Below are positions 47,300 through 55,204 of a stretch of DNA of 64,000 nt, piece after piece (the first letter of the stretch is position 1; every line of letters starts with the position of its first letter). Source of the stretch: Falsirhodobacter sp. 20TX0035 (GTDB lineage: Bacteria; Pseudomonadota; Alphaproteobacteria; Rhodobacterales; Rhodobacteraceae); NCBI RefSeq assembly GCF_028307215.1, contig NZ_JAQMHV010000004.1, positions 178,458 to 242,457 of the forward strand. Direction: 5' to 3'. The notes beneath the pieces are model-generated. The model did not search any database and was not told the origin of the DNA. It saw only the letters and a program-made list of their open reading frames with translations. The position numbers and the translations under genes are program-made.

Positions 47300-47947
47300 A
47301 TGCCCGATTTCGCCGCCCGCCGGACCGTGATGGTCGATTCCCAGATCCGTCCCTCGGACGTGACGAAATACTCGATCATCGACGCCATGCTGAACGTTCC
47401 CCGCGAACGCTTCGTGCCGGACGGGCTGCAAGAGGTCGCGTATCTGGGTGAGAACATCCCCCTGTCGCGCGGCCGCGTGCTTCTGGACCCGCGCTGCTTT
47501 GCGAAGCTTCTGGACGCGCTGGACATCCAGCCGAACGAGGTGGCGCTGGATGTGGGTGCGGGTCTTGGCTATTCGACGGCCGTCATCGCGCGGCTGGCCG
47601 AAGCCGTGATCGCGGTGGAGGACGATCTTGCCCCCGAGGCGGAACGCCGCCTGTCGGAACTGGGCGTGGACAACGCCGTTGTGGTGTCGGGCGCCCCGGC
47701 CGAAGGCGCGCGTCGCCACGGGCCCTATGACGTGATCCTGGTGGAAGGCGGCGTCGAGCAGGTGCCCACGACCCTGACGGACCAGTTGAAGGACGGCGGC
47801 CGGATCGGCGCGCTGTTCATGGAAGGCAATCTGGGCGTGGCCCGCATTGGCTATCGCGCGGAAGGGGTGATCAGCTGGCGTCCCATCTTCAACGCCTCCG
47901 CCCCCGTGATGCCGGGCTTCACCACGGTTCGTCAGTTCGCCCTCTGA
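47300..47947 (+). CDS. Protein-L-isoaspartate O-methyltransferase-like protein
   Basis: SAM-dependent enzyme of 215 residues. The Pcm pattern is clear: MVDSQIRPSDVTKYSIIDAML, then VPRERFVP, SAM motif ALDVGAGLGYSTAVIARLA and the post-motif AVEDDLAPEAERRL. True Pcm repairs isoaspartyl residues; this alphaproteobacterial group is more divergent and its activity is not proven. It is followed after 24 bases by the small gene at 47972, probably in one operon. Confidence 0.88.
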   Translation: MPDFAARRTVMVDSQIRPSDVTKYSIIDAMLNVPRERFVPDGLQEVAYLGENIPLSRGRVLLDPRCFAKLLDALDIQPNEVALDVGAGLGYSTAVIARLAEAVIAVEDDLAPEAERRLSELGVDNAVVVSGAPAEGARRHGPYDVILVEGGVEQVPTTLTDQLKDGGRIGALFMEGNLGVARIGYRAEGVISWRPIFNASAPVMPGFTTVRQFAL

Positions 47948-47971
47948 CACCCGCAGCATACGGAGGTTTCG

Positions 47972-48295
47972 ATGACGGATCGTCCGGTGCAACCGCAGAC
48001 CGACGATGTGCTCCGTTCCATCCGCAGGTTAACGGCGGGTGCGCCGGTCGAAGGCGCTTCTCTGCCCCCACTGCTTCTGACGCCGGAGCTGAGGGTTCAT
48101 CCCGACCGCACACCTGCCGTGGCCGATGTCCACGACCGCCTCGCCCCCATCGACGAGGAGGTTCTGCACGACCTTGTTCGTGAGCTGCTGAGCGAGGAGT
48201 TGCAGGGCCCCTTCGGCGAGAAGATCACCCGCAACATCCGCATGATGGTTCGCGCCGAAATCGGACGCGCGCTGGCGGAGCGGGATCTGAAATGA
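47972..48295 (+). CDS. Small conserved-looking protein, function unknown
   Basis: Protein of 107 residues with an N-terminal DVLRSIRRL segment, a Pro-rich middle and a C-terminal helix LHDLVRELLSEELQGPFGEKITRNIRMMVRAEIGRALAERD. The layout (DVLxSIRRL at the start, acidic-basic helix at the end) recalls hypothetical proteins of Rhodobacterales and, loosely, the C-terminal helical region of PopZ/DUF2497 proteins. I cannot assign a function. GGAGG lies before the start; a terminator follows. Confidence 0.75.
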   Translation: MTDRPVQPQTDDVLRSIRRLTAGAPVEGASLPPLLLTPELRVHPDRTPAVADVHDRLAPIDEEVLHDLVRELLSEELQGPFGEKITRNIRMMVRAEIGRALAERDLK

Positions 48296-48296
48296 C

Positions 48297-48324
48297 AACG
48301 CCCCGGCCATGGGCCGGGGCGTTT
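48297..48324. terminator. Bidirectional terminator between 48295 and 48347
   Basis: AACGCCCCGGCC and GGCCGGGGCGTT form a perfect 12-base-pair stem with a small loop, followed by T residues on the plus strand. It lies between convergent genes. Confidence 0.9.
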
Positions 48325-48346
48325 GTCGAAGGGACGTCGAAAGGGA

Positions 48347-48673
48347 TCAGGCGGCTTCGGCCTGATCCAGTTCCAGTGCGTGACGACGCTCGCTCTCCTC
48401 GCGCGACAGCGCGACAGAGGTGCGGATGCCCTTGGCAACGAATTCCATCAACCCCTTGACCACCCGCTCGTTCGGGTCGATCCCGGCGCAGGACAGCACT
48501 TCGCGTCCGTCGCGCGACCGCGCCCAACGGGCGATCTGGTCGGGGCCGTTGCCATATTTCTTGTCATCCGCGATGGCATCGTCCAGTGCGGCCAGAACGA
48601 CCGCAGCAAACAGCTTGCGCGCACGTTGCCCTTGTTCGAAGTTGAAGGCAGTGCTGTCAACGAAATCGGCCAT
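48347..48673 (-). CDS. DUF6280 family protein
   Basis: Small cytoplasmic protein of 108 residues; the stretch KLFAAVVLAALDDAIADDKK and the segment ARWARSRDGREVLSCAGIDP are strongly conserved in Rhodobacterales as I recall the family. No function is known. Mostly helical, one Cys. Single gene, divergent from the liv operon. Confidence 0.85.
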   Translation of the reverse strand: MADFVDSTAFNFEQGQRARKLFAAVVLAALDDAIADDKKYGNGPDQIARWARSRDGREVLSCAGIDPNERVVKGLMEFVAKGIRTSVALSREESERRHALELDQAEAA

Positions 48674-48983
48674 CGGTTTTCCTGTTCTTGCTCTTGCGTC
48701 TCTGGCGTTCGGTGGGGATACGCGTATTGATCCCGGGAGAGCACTACGGATTTGGAACCCCCGTCATGCATTTTGTGCATGACAACCCGTGTGCACCACA
48801 TATCTGGGCCAAAACGCTCACATCACAAGGGCCGGATATAACCTGTTGACGATTTCGATCAAGAACCAACCGGCGCGAAATTTCATTTATCGTTTACAAT
48901 TGGCAACCACGCGTGCCCTGCGGAGGCGCTTTTCTTTTCATCCCCTGCCCCTTACGCTGCGCCGAACCTATGGGGAGAACCAG
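48674..48983. other. 310-base regulatory region before the liv operon
   Basis: This AT-richer gap between the divergent DUF6280 and binding-protein genes holds a palindrome at 48763-48783 and a TTGACG element at about 48846. No gene was found; the open frame that crosses it into the binding-protein gene lacks a ribosome binding site. Confidence 0.5.
48763..48783. promoter_or_regulatory. Palindrome upstream of the liv binding-protein gene
   Basis: GTCATGCA and TGCATGAC form a perfect 8-base inverted repeat around TTTTG. The position between divergent genes suggests an operator, for example of an Lrp/AsnC- or GntR-type regulator, but no regulator gene is adjacent. Confidence 0.35.
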
Positions 48984-50168
48984 ATGAAACGTATCCTTCT
49001 TGCCACCGCCGCCACCGCCCTTGTCGCCACCGCCGCCGGGGCCGAGGACGTGAAGGTCGGCGTGATCTTCGGCTTCACCGGCCCGCTGGAATCGATCACG
49101 CCCGGCATGGCCGCGGGGGCCGAACTTGCGCTGAAGGAAGCCAGCGAGTCGGGGGCCTTCCTTGACGGCTCCACCCTGACCCCGGTGCGCGCGGATTCGA
49201 CCTGCGTCGACGCCACCGCGGCCACGGCCGCCGCCGAACGTCTGGTCACGGCCGAAGGCGTGAAGGCGATCGTGGGCGGCGACTGCTCGGGCGTGACGGG
49301 GGCGATCCTGCAGAACGTGTCGCGTCCCAATGGCATCGTGCAAATCTCTCCCTCCGCCACCTCCCCCGGCCTCAGCCAGGTGGAGGATGACGGGCTGTTC
49401 TTCCGCGTGGCCCCGTCCGACGCGCGTCAGGGCCAAGTGATGGCCGACATCATCAGCGAACGCGGCATCAAGTCCGCCGCCGTCACCTACACCAACAACG
49501 ACTATGGCAACGGCCTGGCCAACAGCTTTGCCGAGGCATTCAAGGCCAAAGGCGGCGAGATCACGATTCAAGCAGCGCATGACGACGGCAAGGCCGACTA
49601 CTCGGCCGAGATCGGGGCCCTGTCCTCGGCCGGAGGCGAGATCCTGGTGGTCGCGGGCTATGTCGATCAGGGCGGCCGCGGCATCGTGCAGGGCGCGCTG
49701 GACACCGGCGCTTTCGACACCTTCTACTTCCCCGACGGGATGTACGGCCAGTCGCTGCTGGACACGTTCGGCTCCGACCTCGACGGCTCGTTCGGCGATC
49801 TGCCCTCGGCCGATGGCGAGGATGCGGAGCTGTTCCAGAACCTCGCCAAGGAGGCGGGATTCGACGGCACGTCCACCTATACCGGCGAAAGCTACGACTC
49901 CGCCGCGCTGATCCTGCTGGCGATGCAGGCCGCGAAGTCCAGCGATCCGGCCACCTACAAGACCCACGTCTTCGACATCGCCAACGCCCCCGGCGAGAAG
50001 ATCCGCCCGGGCGAGCTGGACAAGGCGTTGAAATTGCTGTCCGAAGGTCAGGACATCGACTATGTCGGTGCCACCAACGTGGAACTGCTGGAGCCGGGCG
50101 AAAGTCGCGGCACCTTCCGCGAATACGACATCAAGGATGACGCATTCGAGACTGTCGGTTTCCGCTGA
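48984..50168 (+). CDS. Branched-chain amino acid ABC transporter binding protein
   Basis: Periplasmic protein of 394 residues. A signal peptide ends near AAG-AEDVKVG (about residue 20). The LivK-type core is visible: VKVGVIFGFTGPLESITPGMAAGAELALKE, VGGDCSGVTGAIL, QISPSATSPGLSQ and AAVTYTNNDYGNGLANSFAEAFK. The start at 48984 has GGGGAGAAC upstream. It heads the liv operon and is separated from livG by a hairpin that may keep binding-protein expression higher. The ligand may be an amino acid, an amide or a related compound. Confidence 0.93.
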   Translation: MKRILLATAATALVATAAGAEDVKVGVIFGFTGPLESITPGMAAGAELALKEASESGAFLDGSTLTPVRADSTCVDATAATAAAERLVTAEGVKAIVGGDCSGVTGAILQNVSRPNGIVQISPSATSPGLSQVEDDGLFFRVAPSDARQGQVMADIISERGIKSAAVTYTNNDYGNGLANSFAEAFKAKGGEITIQAAHDDGKADYSAEIGALSSAGGEILVVAGYVDQGGRGIVQGALDTGAFDTFYFPDGMYGQSLLDTFGSDLDGSFGDLPSADGEDAELFQNLAKEAGFDGTSTYTGESYDSAALILLAMQAAKSSDPATYKTHVFDIANAPGEKIRPGELDKALKLLSEGQDIDYVGATNVELLEPGESRGTFREYDIKDDAFETVGFR

Positions 50169-50190
50169 GATCGTCTAAGAGCGTCTGAAA

Positions 50191-50215
50191 ATGGCCCGGC
50201 ACCCTGCCGGGCCAT
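50191..50215 (+). terminator. Hairpin between binding-protein gene and livG
   Basis: ATGGCCCGGCA pairs with TGCCGGGCCAT around CCC. No T tract follows, so it may act as a partial terminator or mRNA-stabilising element inside the operon. Confidence 0.65.
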
Positions 50216-50258
50216 ATCCATTCATGCCCGGCCCCGGCCGTGGCCTTCGGGGGAAGAC

Positions 50259-51038
50259 ATGCTGACCGTCGAAAACCTTCACAGGCATTTCGGCTCGTTC
50301 CGCGCGGTCAACGGCGCGTCGCTGGAGATCGAGAAGGGATCGATCACCGGGCTGATCGGCCCGAACGGGGCCGGAAAGTCCACGCTGTTCAACGTGATCG
50401 CCGGGCGGCTTGCACCCACCTCGGGCCGTGTCCTCATGGACGGGCGCGACATCACGGGCCTGCCCCCGCACGAACTGTTCCACCGCGGCCTGCTGCGCAC
50501 CTTCCAGATCGCACATGAATTCGGATCGATGACGGTGCGCGAGAACCTGATGATGGTGCCCGCACGCCAAGCCGGGGAAACGCTGGTCAACACCTGGTTC
50601 CACCGCGGCGCCATCCGCGCCGAGGAGCGGGCCCTGCGCGAAAAGGCCGACGAGGTTCTGGACTTCCTGACCATCAGCCACATCGCGGATGAAAAGGCCG
50701 CCAACATCTCGGGCGGGCAGAAGAAGCTGGTGGAGCTGGGCCGCACCATGATGGTCGATGCCCGCATCGTCTTTCTGGACGAGGTGGGCGCGGGCGTGAA
50801 CCGCACCCTCCTGAACACCATCGGCGACGCGATCGTGCGGCTGAACCGTGAACGCGGCTACACCTTCTGCGTGATCGAGCATGACATGGATTTCATCGGC
50901 CGCCTGTGCGACCCGGTGATCGTGATGGCCGCGGGCGAGGTTCTGGCCAAAGGCTCCGCCGCCGACATCATGAAGAACGAGGCGGTGATCGAGGCCTATC
51001 TTGGCACCGGCCTGAAGAACAAGGTGGCGCATGGCTGA
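50259..51038 (+). CDS. livG: Branched-chain amino acid ABC transporter ATPase LivG
   Basis: Protein of 259 residues with Walker A GPNGAGKST near residue 37, RTFQIAHEFGSMTVRENLM typical of LivG, signature ISGGQKKLVELGRTMM and switch His in CVIEHDMDFIGRLCD. Oddity: the Walker B region reads VFLDEVGAGVNRTLLNTI where LivG usually has LDEPAAGLNPTE, so the Pro after the catalytic Glu is replaced by Val. It overlaps livF by 8 bases. Confidence 0.93.
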   Translation: MLTVENLHRHFGSFRAVNGASLEIEKGSITGLIGPNGAGKSTLFNVIAGRLAPTSGRVLMDGRDITGLPPHELFHRGLLRTFQIAHEFGSMTVRENLMMVPARQAGETLVNTWFHRGAIRAEERALREKADEVLDFLTISHIADEKAANISGGQKKLVELGRTMMVDARIVFLDEVGAGVNRTLLNTIGDAIVRLNRERGYTFCVIEHDMDFIGRLCDPVIVMAAGEVLAKGSAADIMKNEAVIEAYLGTGLKNKVAHG

Positions 51039-51741
51039 CCCCTTCCTGATTGGCGAAAGCATGACCGGCGGCTACGGCGCCGCCAACATCCTGCACGGCT
51101 GCACCATCGCCGTGGAAAAGGGTGAAATCGCGGTCATCGTCGGCCCCAACGGCGCGGGCAAGTCTACGGCCATGAAGGCCGTCTTCGGCATGCTGCGCCT
51201 GCGCGGCGGCCACATCCGGCTGGAGGGGGAAGACATCACCGCCCTGTCCCCCCAAGGTCGCGTGGCCAAGGGCATGGCCTTCGTGCCGCAGACCCACAAC
51301 ATCTTCGGATCCATGTCCGTGCAGGAGAACCTGGAGATGGGAGCCTTCCTGCGCCGCGACGACATCCGCCCCACGATGGAGATGGTCTACGACCTGTTCC
51401 CCATCCTGCGCGACAAGCGCAACCAGCCGGCGGGCGAACTGTCGGGCGGCCAGCGCCAGCAGGTGGCCGTCGGCCGCGCGCTGATGACCCGGCCGAAGGT
51501 GCTGATGCTGGACGAACCCACGGCGGGCGTGTCCCCCATCGTAATGGACGAACTCTTCGACCGCATCATCGAGATCGCGCGCACCGGCATCTCCATCCTG
51601 ATGGTCGAACAGAACGCCCGGCAGGCGCTGATGATCGCCCACAAGGGCTACGTCCTCGTGCAAGGCGCAAATCGTTTCACCGGCACGGGGGCCGAGCTGA
51701 TGGCCGATCCCGAGGTGCGCCGGACCTTCCTCGGGGGCTGA
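51031..51741 (+). CDS. livF: Branched-chain amino acid ABC transporter ATPase LivF
   Basis: Protein of 236 residues. Walker A GPNGAGKST, LPQTHNIF-type motif (FVPQTHNIFGSMSVQENLEMG), signature LSGGQRQQVAVGRAL and Walker B LMLDEPTAGVSPIVMDELF are canonical. It forms a heterodimer with LivG. The gene starts inside the end of livG and ends one base before livH. Confidence 0.94.
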   Translation: MADPFLIGESMTGGYGAANILHGCTIAVEKGEIAVIVGPNGAGKSTAMKAVFGMLRLRGGHIRLEGEDITALSPQGRVAKGMAFVPQTHNIFGSMSVQENLEMGAFLRRDDIRPTMEMVYDLFPILRDKRNQPAGELSGGQRQQVAVGRALMTRPKVLMLDEPTAGVSPIVMDELFDRIIEIARTGISILMVEQNARQALMIAHKGYVLVQGANRFTGTGAELMADPEVRRTFLGG

Positions 51742-51742
51742 C

Positions 51743-52753
51743 ATGGACCTTCTGAACGCCCTCGTGGCCTTTGCCAACTTCGTCTTCGTCCCCGCCGTCG
51801 CCTATGGCGCGCAACTGGCGCTTGGCGCGCTTGGCGTGACGCTGATCTACGGGATCCTGCGCTTTTCCAACTTCGCCCATGGCGACACGATGGCCTTCGG
51901 GACCATGTGCACCATCCTCGTGACCTGGGGGCTGCAAAGCTGGGGCATCGGGCTTGGGCCGCTGCCCACGGCCCTTCTGGCCCTGCCCGTCGGGATCGCG
52001 GTGACGGGGCTGTTCCTGGTCGCGACGGACCGCACCGTGTACCGCTTCTACCGCCGGACGCGGGCGGCGCCGGTCATCCTGACCATGGTGTCGCTGGGCG
52101 TGATGTTCGTGATGAACGGACTGGTCCGCTTCATCATCGGCGTGGACAGCATCGACTTCGCCGACGGGGCCCGCTTCGTGGTCAACGCCCGCGACTTCCG
52201 TGACGCGACGGGTCTGGACGAGGGGCTGGCCATCCGGTCCACGCAGGCGATCACCATCGTGGTCGCGGCCATCGCGATGGCCCTTCTGTTCTGGTTCCTA
52301 AACCGCACCCGCACGGGCAAGTCCATGCGCGCCTTTTCCGACAACGAGGATCTGGCCCTCTTGTCGGGCATCAACCCCGAACGCGTCGTGACAGTGACCT
52401 GGCTGATCGTGGCCGCGCTCGCGACGACGGCGGGCGTTCTCTACGGGCTCGACAAGAGCTTCATGCCCTTCACCTACTTCCAGCTTCTGCTGCCCATCTT
52501 CGCGGCGGCCGTGGTCGGCGGCCTTGGCAGCCCCCTGGGCGCCGTGGCGGGCGGCTTCGTCATCGCTTTTTCCGAAGTTGGGGTGACCTATGCCTGGAAG
52601 AAGGTCGCGGGCTACGCCCTGCCCGAAGGGCTTCAGCCCGACGGCCTCGCCCAGCTTCTGTCCACGGACTACAAGTTCGCGGTCAGCTTCGCCATTCTTG
52701 TGCTTGTGCTTCTGTTCCGGCCCACGGGCCTGTTCCGGGGGAAATCGGTATGA
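51743..52753 (+). CDS. livH: Branched-chain amino acid ABC transporter permease LivH
   Basis: Inner-membrane permease of 336 residues with about eight helices. The LivH hallmarks ALGVTLIYGILRFSNFAHGD near the start and a C-terminal GGLGSPLGAVAGGFVIAFSE are present. It overlaps livM by 4 bases (ATGA). With about 336 residues it is slightly longer than the typical 290-310. Confidence 0.93.
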   Translation: MDLLNALVAFANFVFVPAVAYGAQLALGALGVTLIYGILRFSNFAHGDTMAFGTMCTILVTWGLQSWGIGLGPLPTALLALPVGIAVTGLFLVATDRTVYRFYRRTRAAPVILTMVSLGVMFVMNGLVRFIIGVDSIDFADGARFVVNARDFRDATGLDEGLAIRSTQAITIVVAAIAMALLFWFLNRTRTGKSMRAFSDNEDLALLSGINPERVVTVTWLIVAALATTAGVLYGLDKSFMPFTYFQLLLPIFAAAVVGGLGSPLGAVAGGFVIAFSEVGVTYAWKKVAGYALPEGLQPDGLAQLLSTDYKFAVSFAILVLVLLFRPTGLFRGKSV

Positions 52754-54036
52754 CGCGTCCTGTTCTTCTGTTCGCCCTCGTGACGGGGCTGTTCGTCCTG
52801 ACGGGGATCACGCAAAGCTGGTCGGTCGCGCTGACCATCCTGAACATGGGCGTCGTGTCGGCCATCATGGCCTTGGGCGTGAACATGCAGTGGGGATACG
52901 CGGGCCTCTTCAACATCGGGGTGATGGGCTTTGCGGCACTGGGCGGCCTTGCCGTCGTGCTGACCGCCACCGCCCCGGTGGACGGCGCCATGGCCGCCGG
53001 CGGCTGGCGCATACTTGGCGCGCTGGCCGTGGGCATCGCGGCGCTGATCGCTGCCGTGCAGGCGTGGCGGCGGATGCGGCGCGGGCGCGGGCTGGTGGTG
53101 ACGGTCATCGTCATCGCGGGCTTCCTCCTTTTCCGCCACATCTTCGACGCCGGCGTCGCGGGGGTGGAGGCGATCAATCCCACCGTGCAGGGCAACCTCG
53201 GCGGTCTGGGGCTTCCCGTCTGGATGGCGTGGCCGGTGGGCGGGCTTCTGGCCGCGATCGCCGCCTGGGGCATCGGCAAGACGGCCCTTGGCCTGCGGTC
53301 GGACTACCTCGCCATCGCGACGCTCGGCATCGCCGAAATCGTGCTCGCCGTCCTGCGGAACGAGGAGTGGCTGGACCGCGGCGTGAAGAACGTCATCGGC
53401 CTGCCCCGCCCCGTCCCCTACGAGGTGGACCTGCAGCAAAGCGCGGGCTTCGTGTCCTGGGCGCAGGAGTATGGCTTCGATCCGGTCACCGCATCGTCGA
53501 TCGTGGTGAAGCTGTGCTATCTGGGGCTGTTCGCCCTGGTGCTGGCGATCGTGATGCTGCTGGCCGAACTGGCGCTGAAATCGCCCTGGGGCCGCATGAT
53601 GCGCGCCATCCGCGACAACGAGGTGGCGGCCGGCGCCATGGGCAAGAACGTCAAGGCGCGGCACCTGCAGATTTTCATCATCGGTTCGGCCGTGATCGGG
53701 ATTGCGGGCGCGATGATGACCACGCTGGACAGCCAGCTGACCCCGGCCAGCTACCAGCCCCTGCGCTACACCTTTCTTGTGTGGGTGATGGTGATCGTGG
53801 GCGGGTCGGGCAACAACTGGGGCGCGATGCTCGGCGGCTTCCTGATCTGGTGGCTGTGGGTCATGGTCGAACCCATCGGCCAGGGCGTCCTGTCCGCGTT
53901 GACCGCCCCGATGGCCGACGGCTGGCTGAAGGCGCATCTTCAGGACGGCGCGGCCCACATGCGGCTGCTGACCATGGGCGTGATCCTGCTTCTGGTGCTG
54001 CGGTTCAGCCCGCGCGGCCTGATCCCGGAACGGTAA
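52750..54036 (+). CDS. livM: Branched-chain amino acid ABC transporter permease LivM
   Basis: Inner-membrane permease of 428 residues with nine or more helices. LivM motifs: GYAGLFNIGVMGFAALGG, SDYLAIATLGIAEIV, SPWGRMMRAIRDNEVAAGAMGKNV and the C-terminal VGGSGNNWGAMLGGFLIWW followed by LRFSPRGLIPER. Last gene of the operon, followed by a hairpin at 54075-54099. Confidence 0.93.
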   Translation: MTRPVLLFALVTGLFVLTGITQSWSVALTILNMGVVSAIMALGVNMQWGYAGLFNIGVMGFAALGGLAVVLTATAPVDGAMAAGGWRILGALAVGIAALIAAVQAWRRMRRGRGLVVTVIVIAGFLLFRHIFDAGVAGVEAINPTVQGNLGGLGLPVWMAWPVGGLLAAIAAWGIGKTALGLRSDYLAIATLGIAEIVLAVLRNEEWLDRGVKNVIGLPRPVPYEVDLQQSAGFVSWAQEYGFDPVTASSIVVKLCYLGLFALVLAIVMLLAELALKSPWGRMMRAIRDNEVAAGAMGKNVKARHLQIFIIGSAVIGIAGAMMTTLDSQLTPASYQPLRYTFLVWVMVIVGGSGNNWGAMLGGFLIWWLWVMVEPIGQGVLSALTAPMADGWLKAHLQDGAAHMRLLTMGVILLLVLRFSPRGLIPER

Positions 54037-54074
54037 GGCGAAATCCCGCCCCGATCCGGCGTTCCGCCCTGCAA

Positions 54075-54099
54075 GATGCCGCCGAACCCCGGCGGCATC
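54075..54099 (+). terminator. Terminator after livM
   Basis: GATGCCGCCG pairs with CGGCGGCATC, followed by GCTTT. Confidence 0.75.
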
Positions 54100-54162
54100 G
54101 CTTTACGGCCCGTCCCAGACTGTTAGCCTGCCCGCCATGACAGCACAGAACGGAGCAGTCTC

Positions 54163-54564
54163 TTGACCCCACGCAACCTTCTCGCCGCCCTTGTGGCCAC
54201 TCCTCTTCTGGCCGGCGCGGCACTGGCGCAGGACGCCCCCGCCGCCCCGCAGATGAGCATGGAAGACGCCTATGCCGCCGCGCAGAACCAACTGGGCGTG
54301 CTGGAATACTGCCAGACGAAGGCCACGGTCGGGAACGAGGTCATTGCGACGCAGACCCGCCTGATGGGCATGATCCCCCCGCCTTCGGACACGACCGAGG
54401 CGATCGACGCCTACCAGAAGGGCAAGACGGGCACCGTGTCGTCCATGGGGCAGGAAGTGGCGCTGGCGGATGTGGCGCAGCAACGCTCCACCAGCGAGGA
54501 AAGCCTGTGCCAGCAGATGGCGCAGCTTGTGACGCAGGCCGGAGAGCAGATCCCGCCGGGCTGA
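54163..54564 (+). CDS. Small secreted protein, ESAT-6-like annotation in relatives
   Basis: Protein of 133 residues with a signal peptide ending near ALA-QDAP (about residue 22). The mature part is helical, with MSMEDAYAAAQNQLGVLEYCQTKA and two cysteines that could pair (the second in EESLCQQM). Similar Rhodobacterales proteins carry the label pore-forming ESAT-6 family, which is only a weak fold resemblance; function is unknown. The start is TTG at 54163 with GGAG eight bases upstream. Confidence 0.75.
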   Translation: MTPRNLLAALVATPLLAGAALAQDAPAAPQMSMEDAYAAAQNQLGVLEYCQTKATVGNEVIATQTRLMGMIPPPSDTTEAIDAYQKGKTGTVSSMGQEVALADVAQQRSTSEESLCQQMAQLVTQAGEQIPPG

Positions 54565-54572
54565 TCGAACGC

Positions 54573-54597
54573 GCCCCGGGCCGGTGCGGCCCGGGGC
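54573..54597. terminator. GC-rich hairpin between convergent genes
   Basis: GCCCCGGGCC and GGCCCGGGGC form a 10-base-pair stem just after the stop at 54564 and next to the stop codon of the convergent small gene. No T tract follows. Confidence 0.6.
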
Positions 54598-54729
54598 CTA
54601 TTCCCCGTCGTTCCGGGTGCGGATGGCGCGCACGATGACGAAGACGGCCAGCACCGCCGCACCAAGGCAGATGAGGCCGGCGGCCCAGAAGCCGTAGAAG
54701 AAGATGTAGCCCATCGTCGTGTCGGACAT
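54598..54729 (-). CDS. Small membrane protein (43 residues)
   Basis: The ATG at 54729 has GGGAGG five bases upstream and opens a frame for 43 residues: a short N-terminus, one long membrane helix (FYGFWAAGLICLGAAVLAVF, then VIV) and a basic end RAIRTRNDGE. This is a well-formed small inner-membrane protein gene, convergent with the secreted protein gene. No function can be assigned. Confidence 0.75.
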   Translation of the reverse strand: MSDTTMGYIFFYGFWAAGLICLGAAVLAVFVIVRAIRTRNDGE

Positions 54730-54859
54730 CGCTGCCTCCCTTGTCTGGGGCCCTGTCTACGGCGAACGGGCGGCCGGAACAATGGGACGGCCTGCCGCAA
54801 GGCTTGCCCTTCGGCCCACCTCCGCCCAAACTGTGGTCCTTATGAAACGGAGAGGGCTG

Positions 54860-55204
54860 ATGACCGAAATCAAACGCATCGATTGCGGCACGAGGATGAG
54901 CGAGGCCGTGATCTTCAACGGCGTGGCGTGGCTGGCGGGCCAGGTGGGCAACGGCGCCACCGTGGCCGAACAGACCGAGGATGCGCTGGCCGAGGTGGAC
55001 GCCCTGCTGACCCGCATCGGCAGCGACCGCAGCCGCATCCTGTCGGCCCAGATCTGGCTGGCCGACATCGCCGAGTTCGAGGAGATGAACGCCGTCCGGG
55101 ACGCCTGGGTCGTGCCCGGTCACGCCCCGGCCCGCGCGACCGGCGAAGCCAGGCTCGCCAGTGCGCAGTACCGGGTGGAGATCATCGTGAACGCCGCAGT
55201 CTGA
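54860..55204 (+). CDS. RidA-family protein (YjgF/YER057c/UK114)
   Basis: Protein of 114 residues. The RidA core VAWLAGQVGNGATVAEQTEDALAEVDALL and the C-terminal PGHAPARATGEARLASAQYRVEIIVNAAV, with Arg in PARAT, match the family that removes reactive enamine/imine intermediates; it belongs to an Rid subgroup rather than archetypal RidA. The start at 54860 has GGAGAGG upstream. Its stop codon directly abuts the stop codon of convergent pgi. Confidence 0.9.
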   Translation: MTEIKRIDCGTRMSEAVIFNGVAWLAGQVGNGATVAEQTEDALAEVDALLTRIGSDRSRILSAQIWLADIAEFEEMNAVRDAWVVPGHAPARATGEARLASAQYRVEIIVNAAV

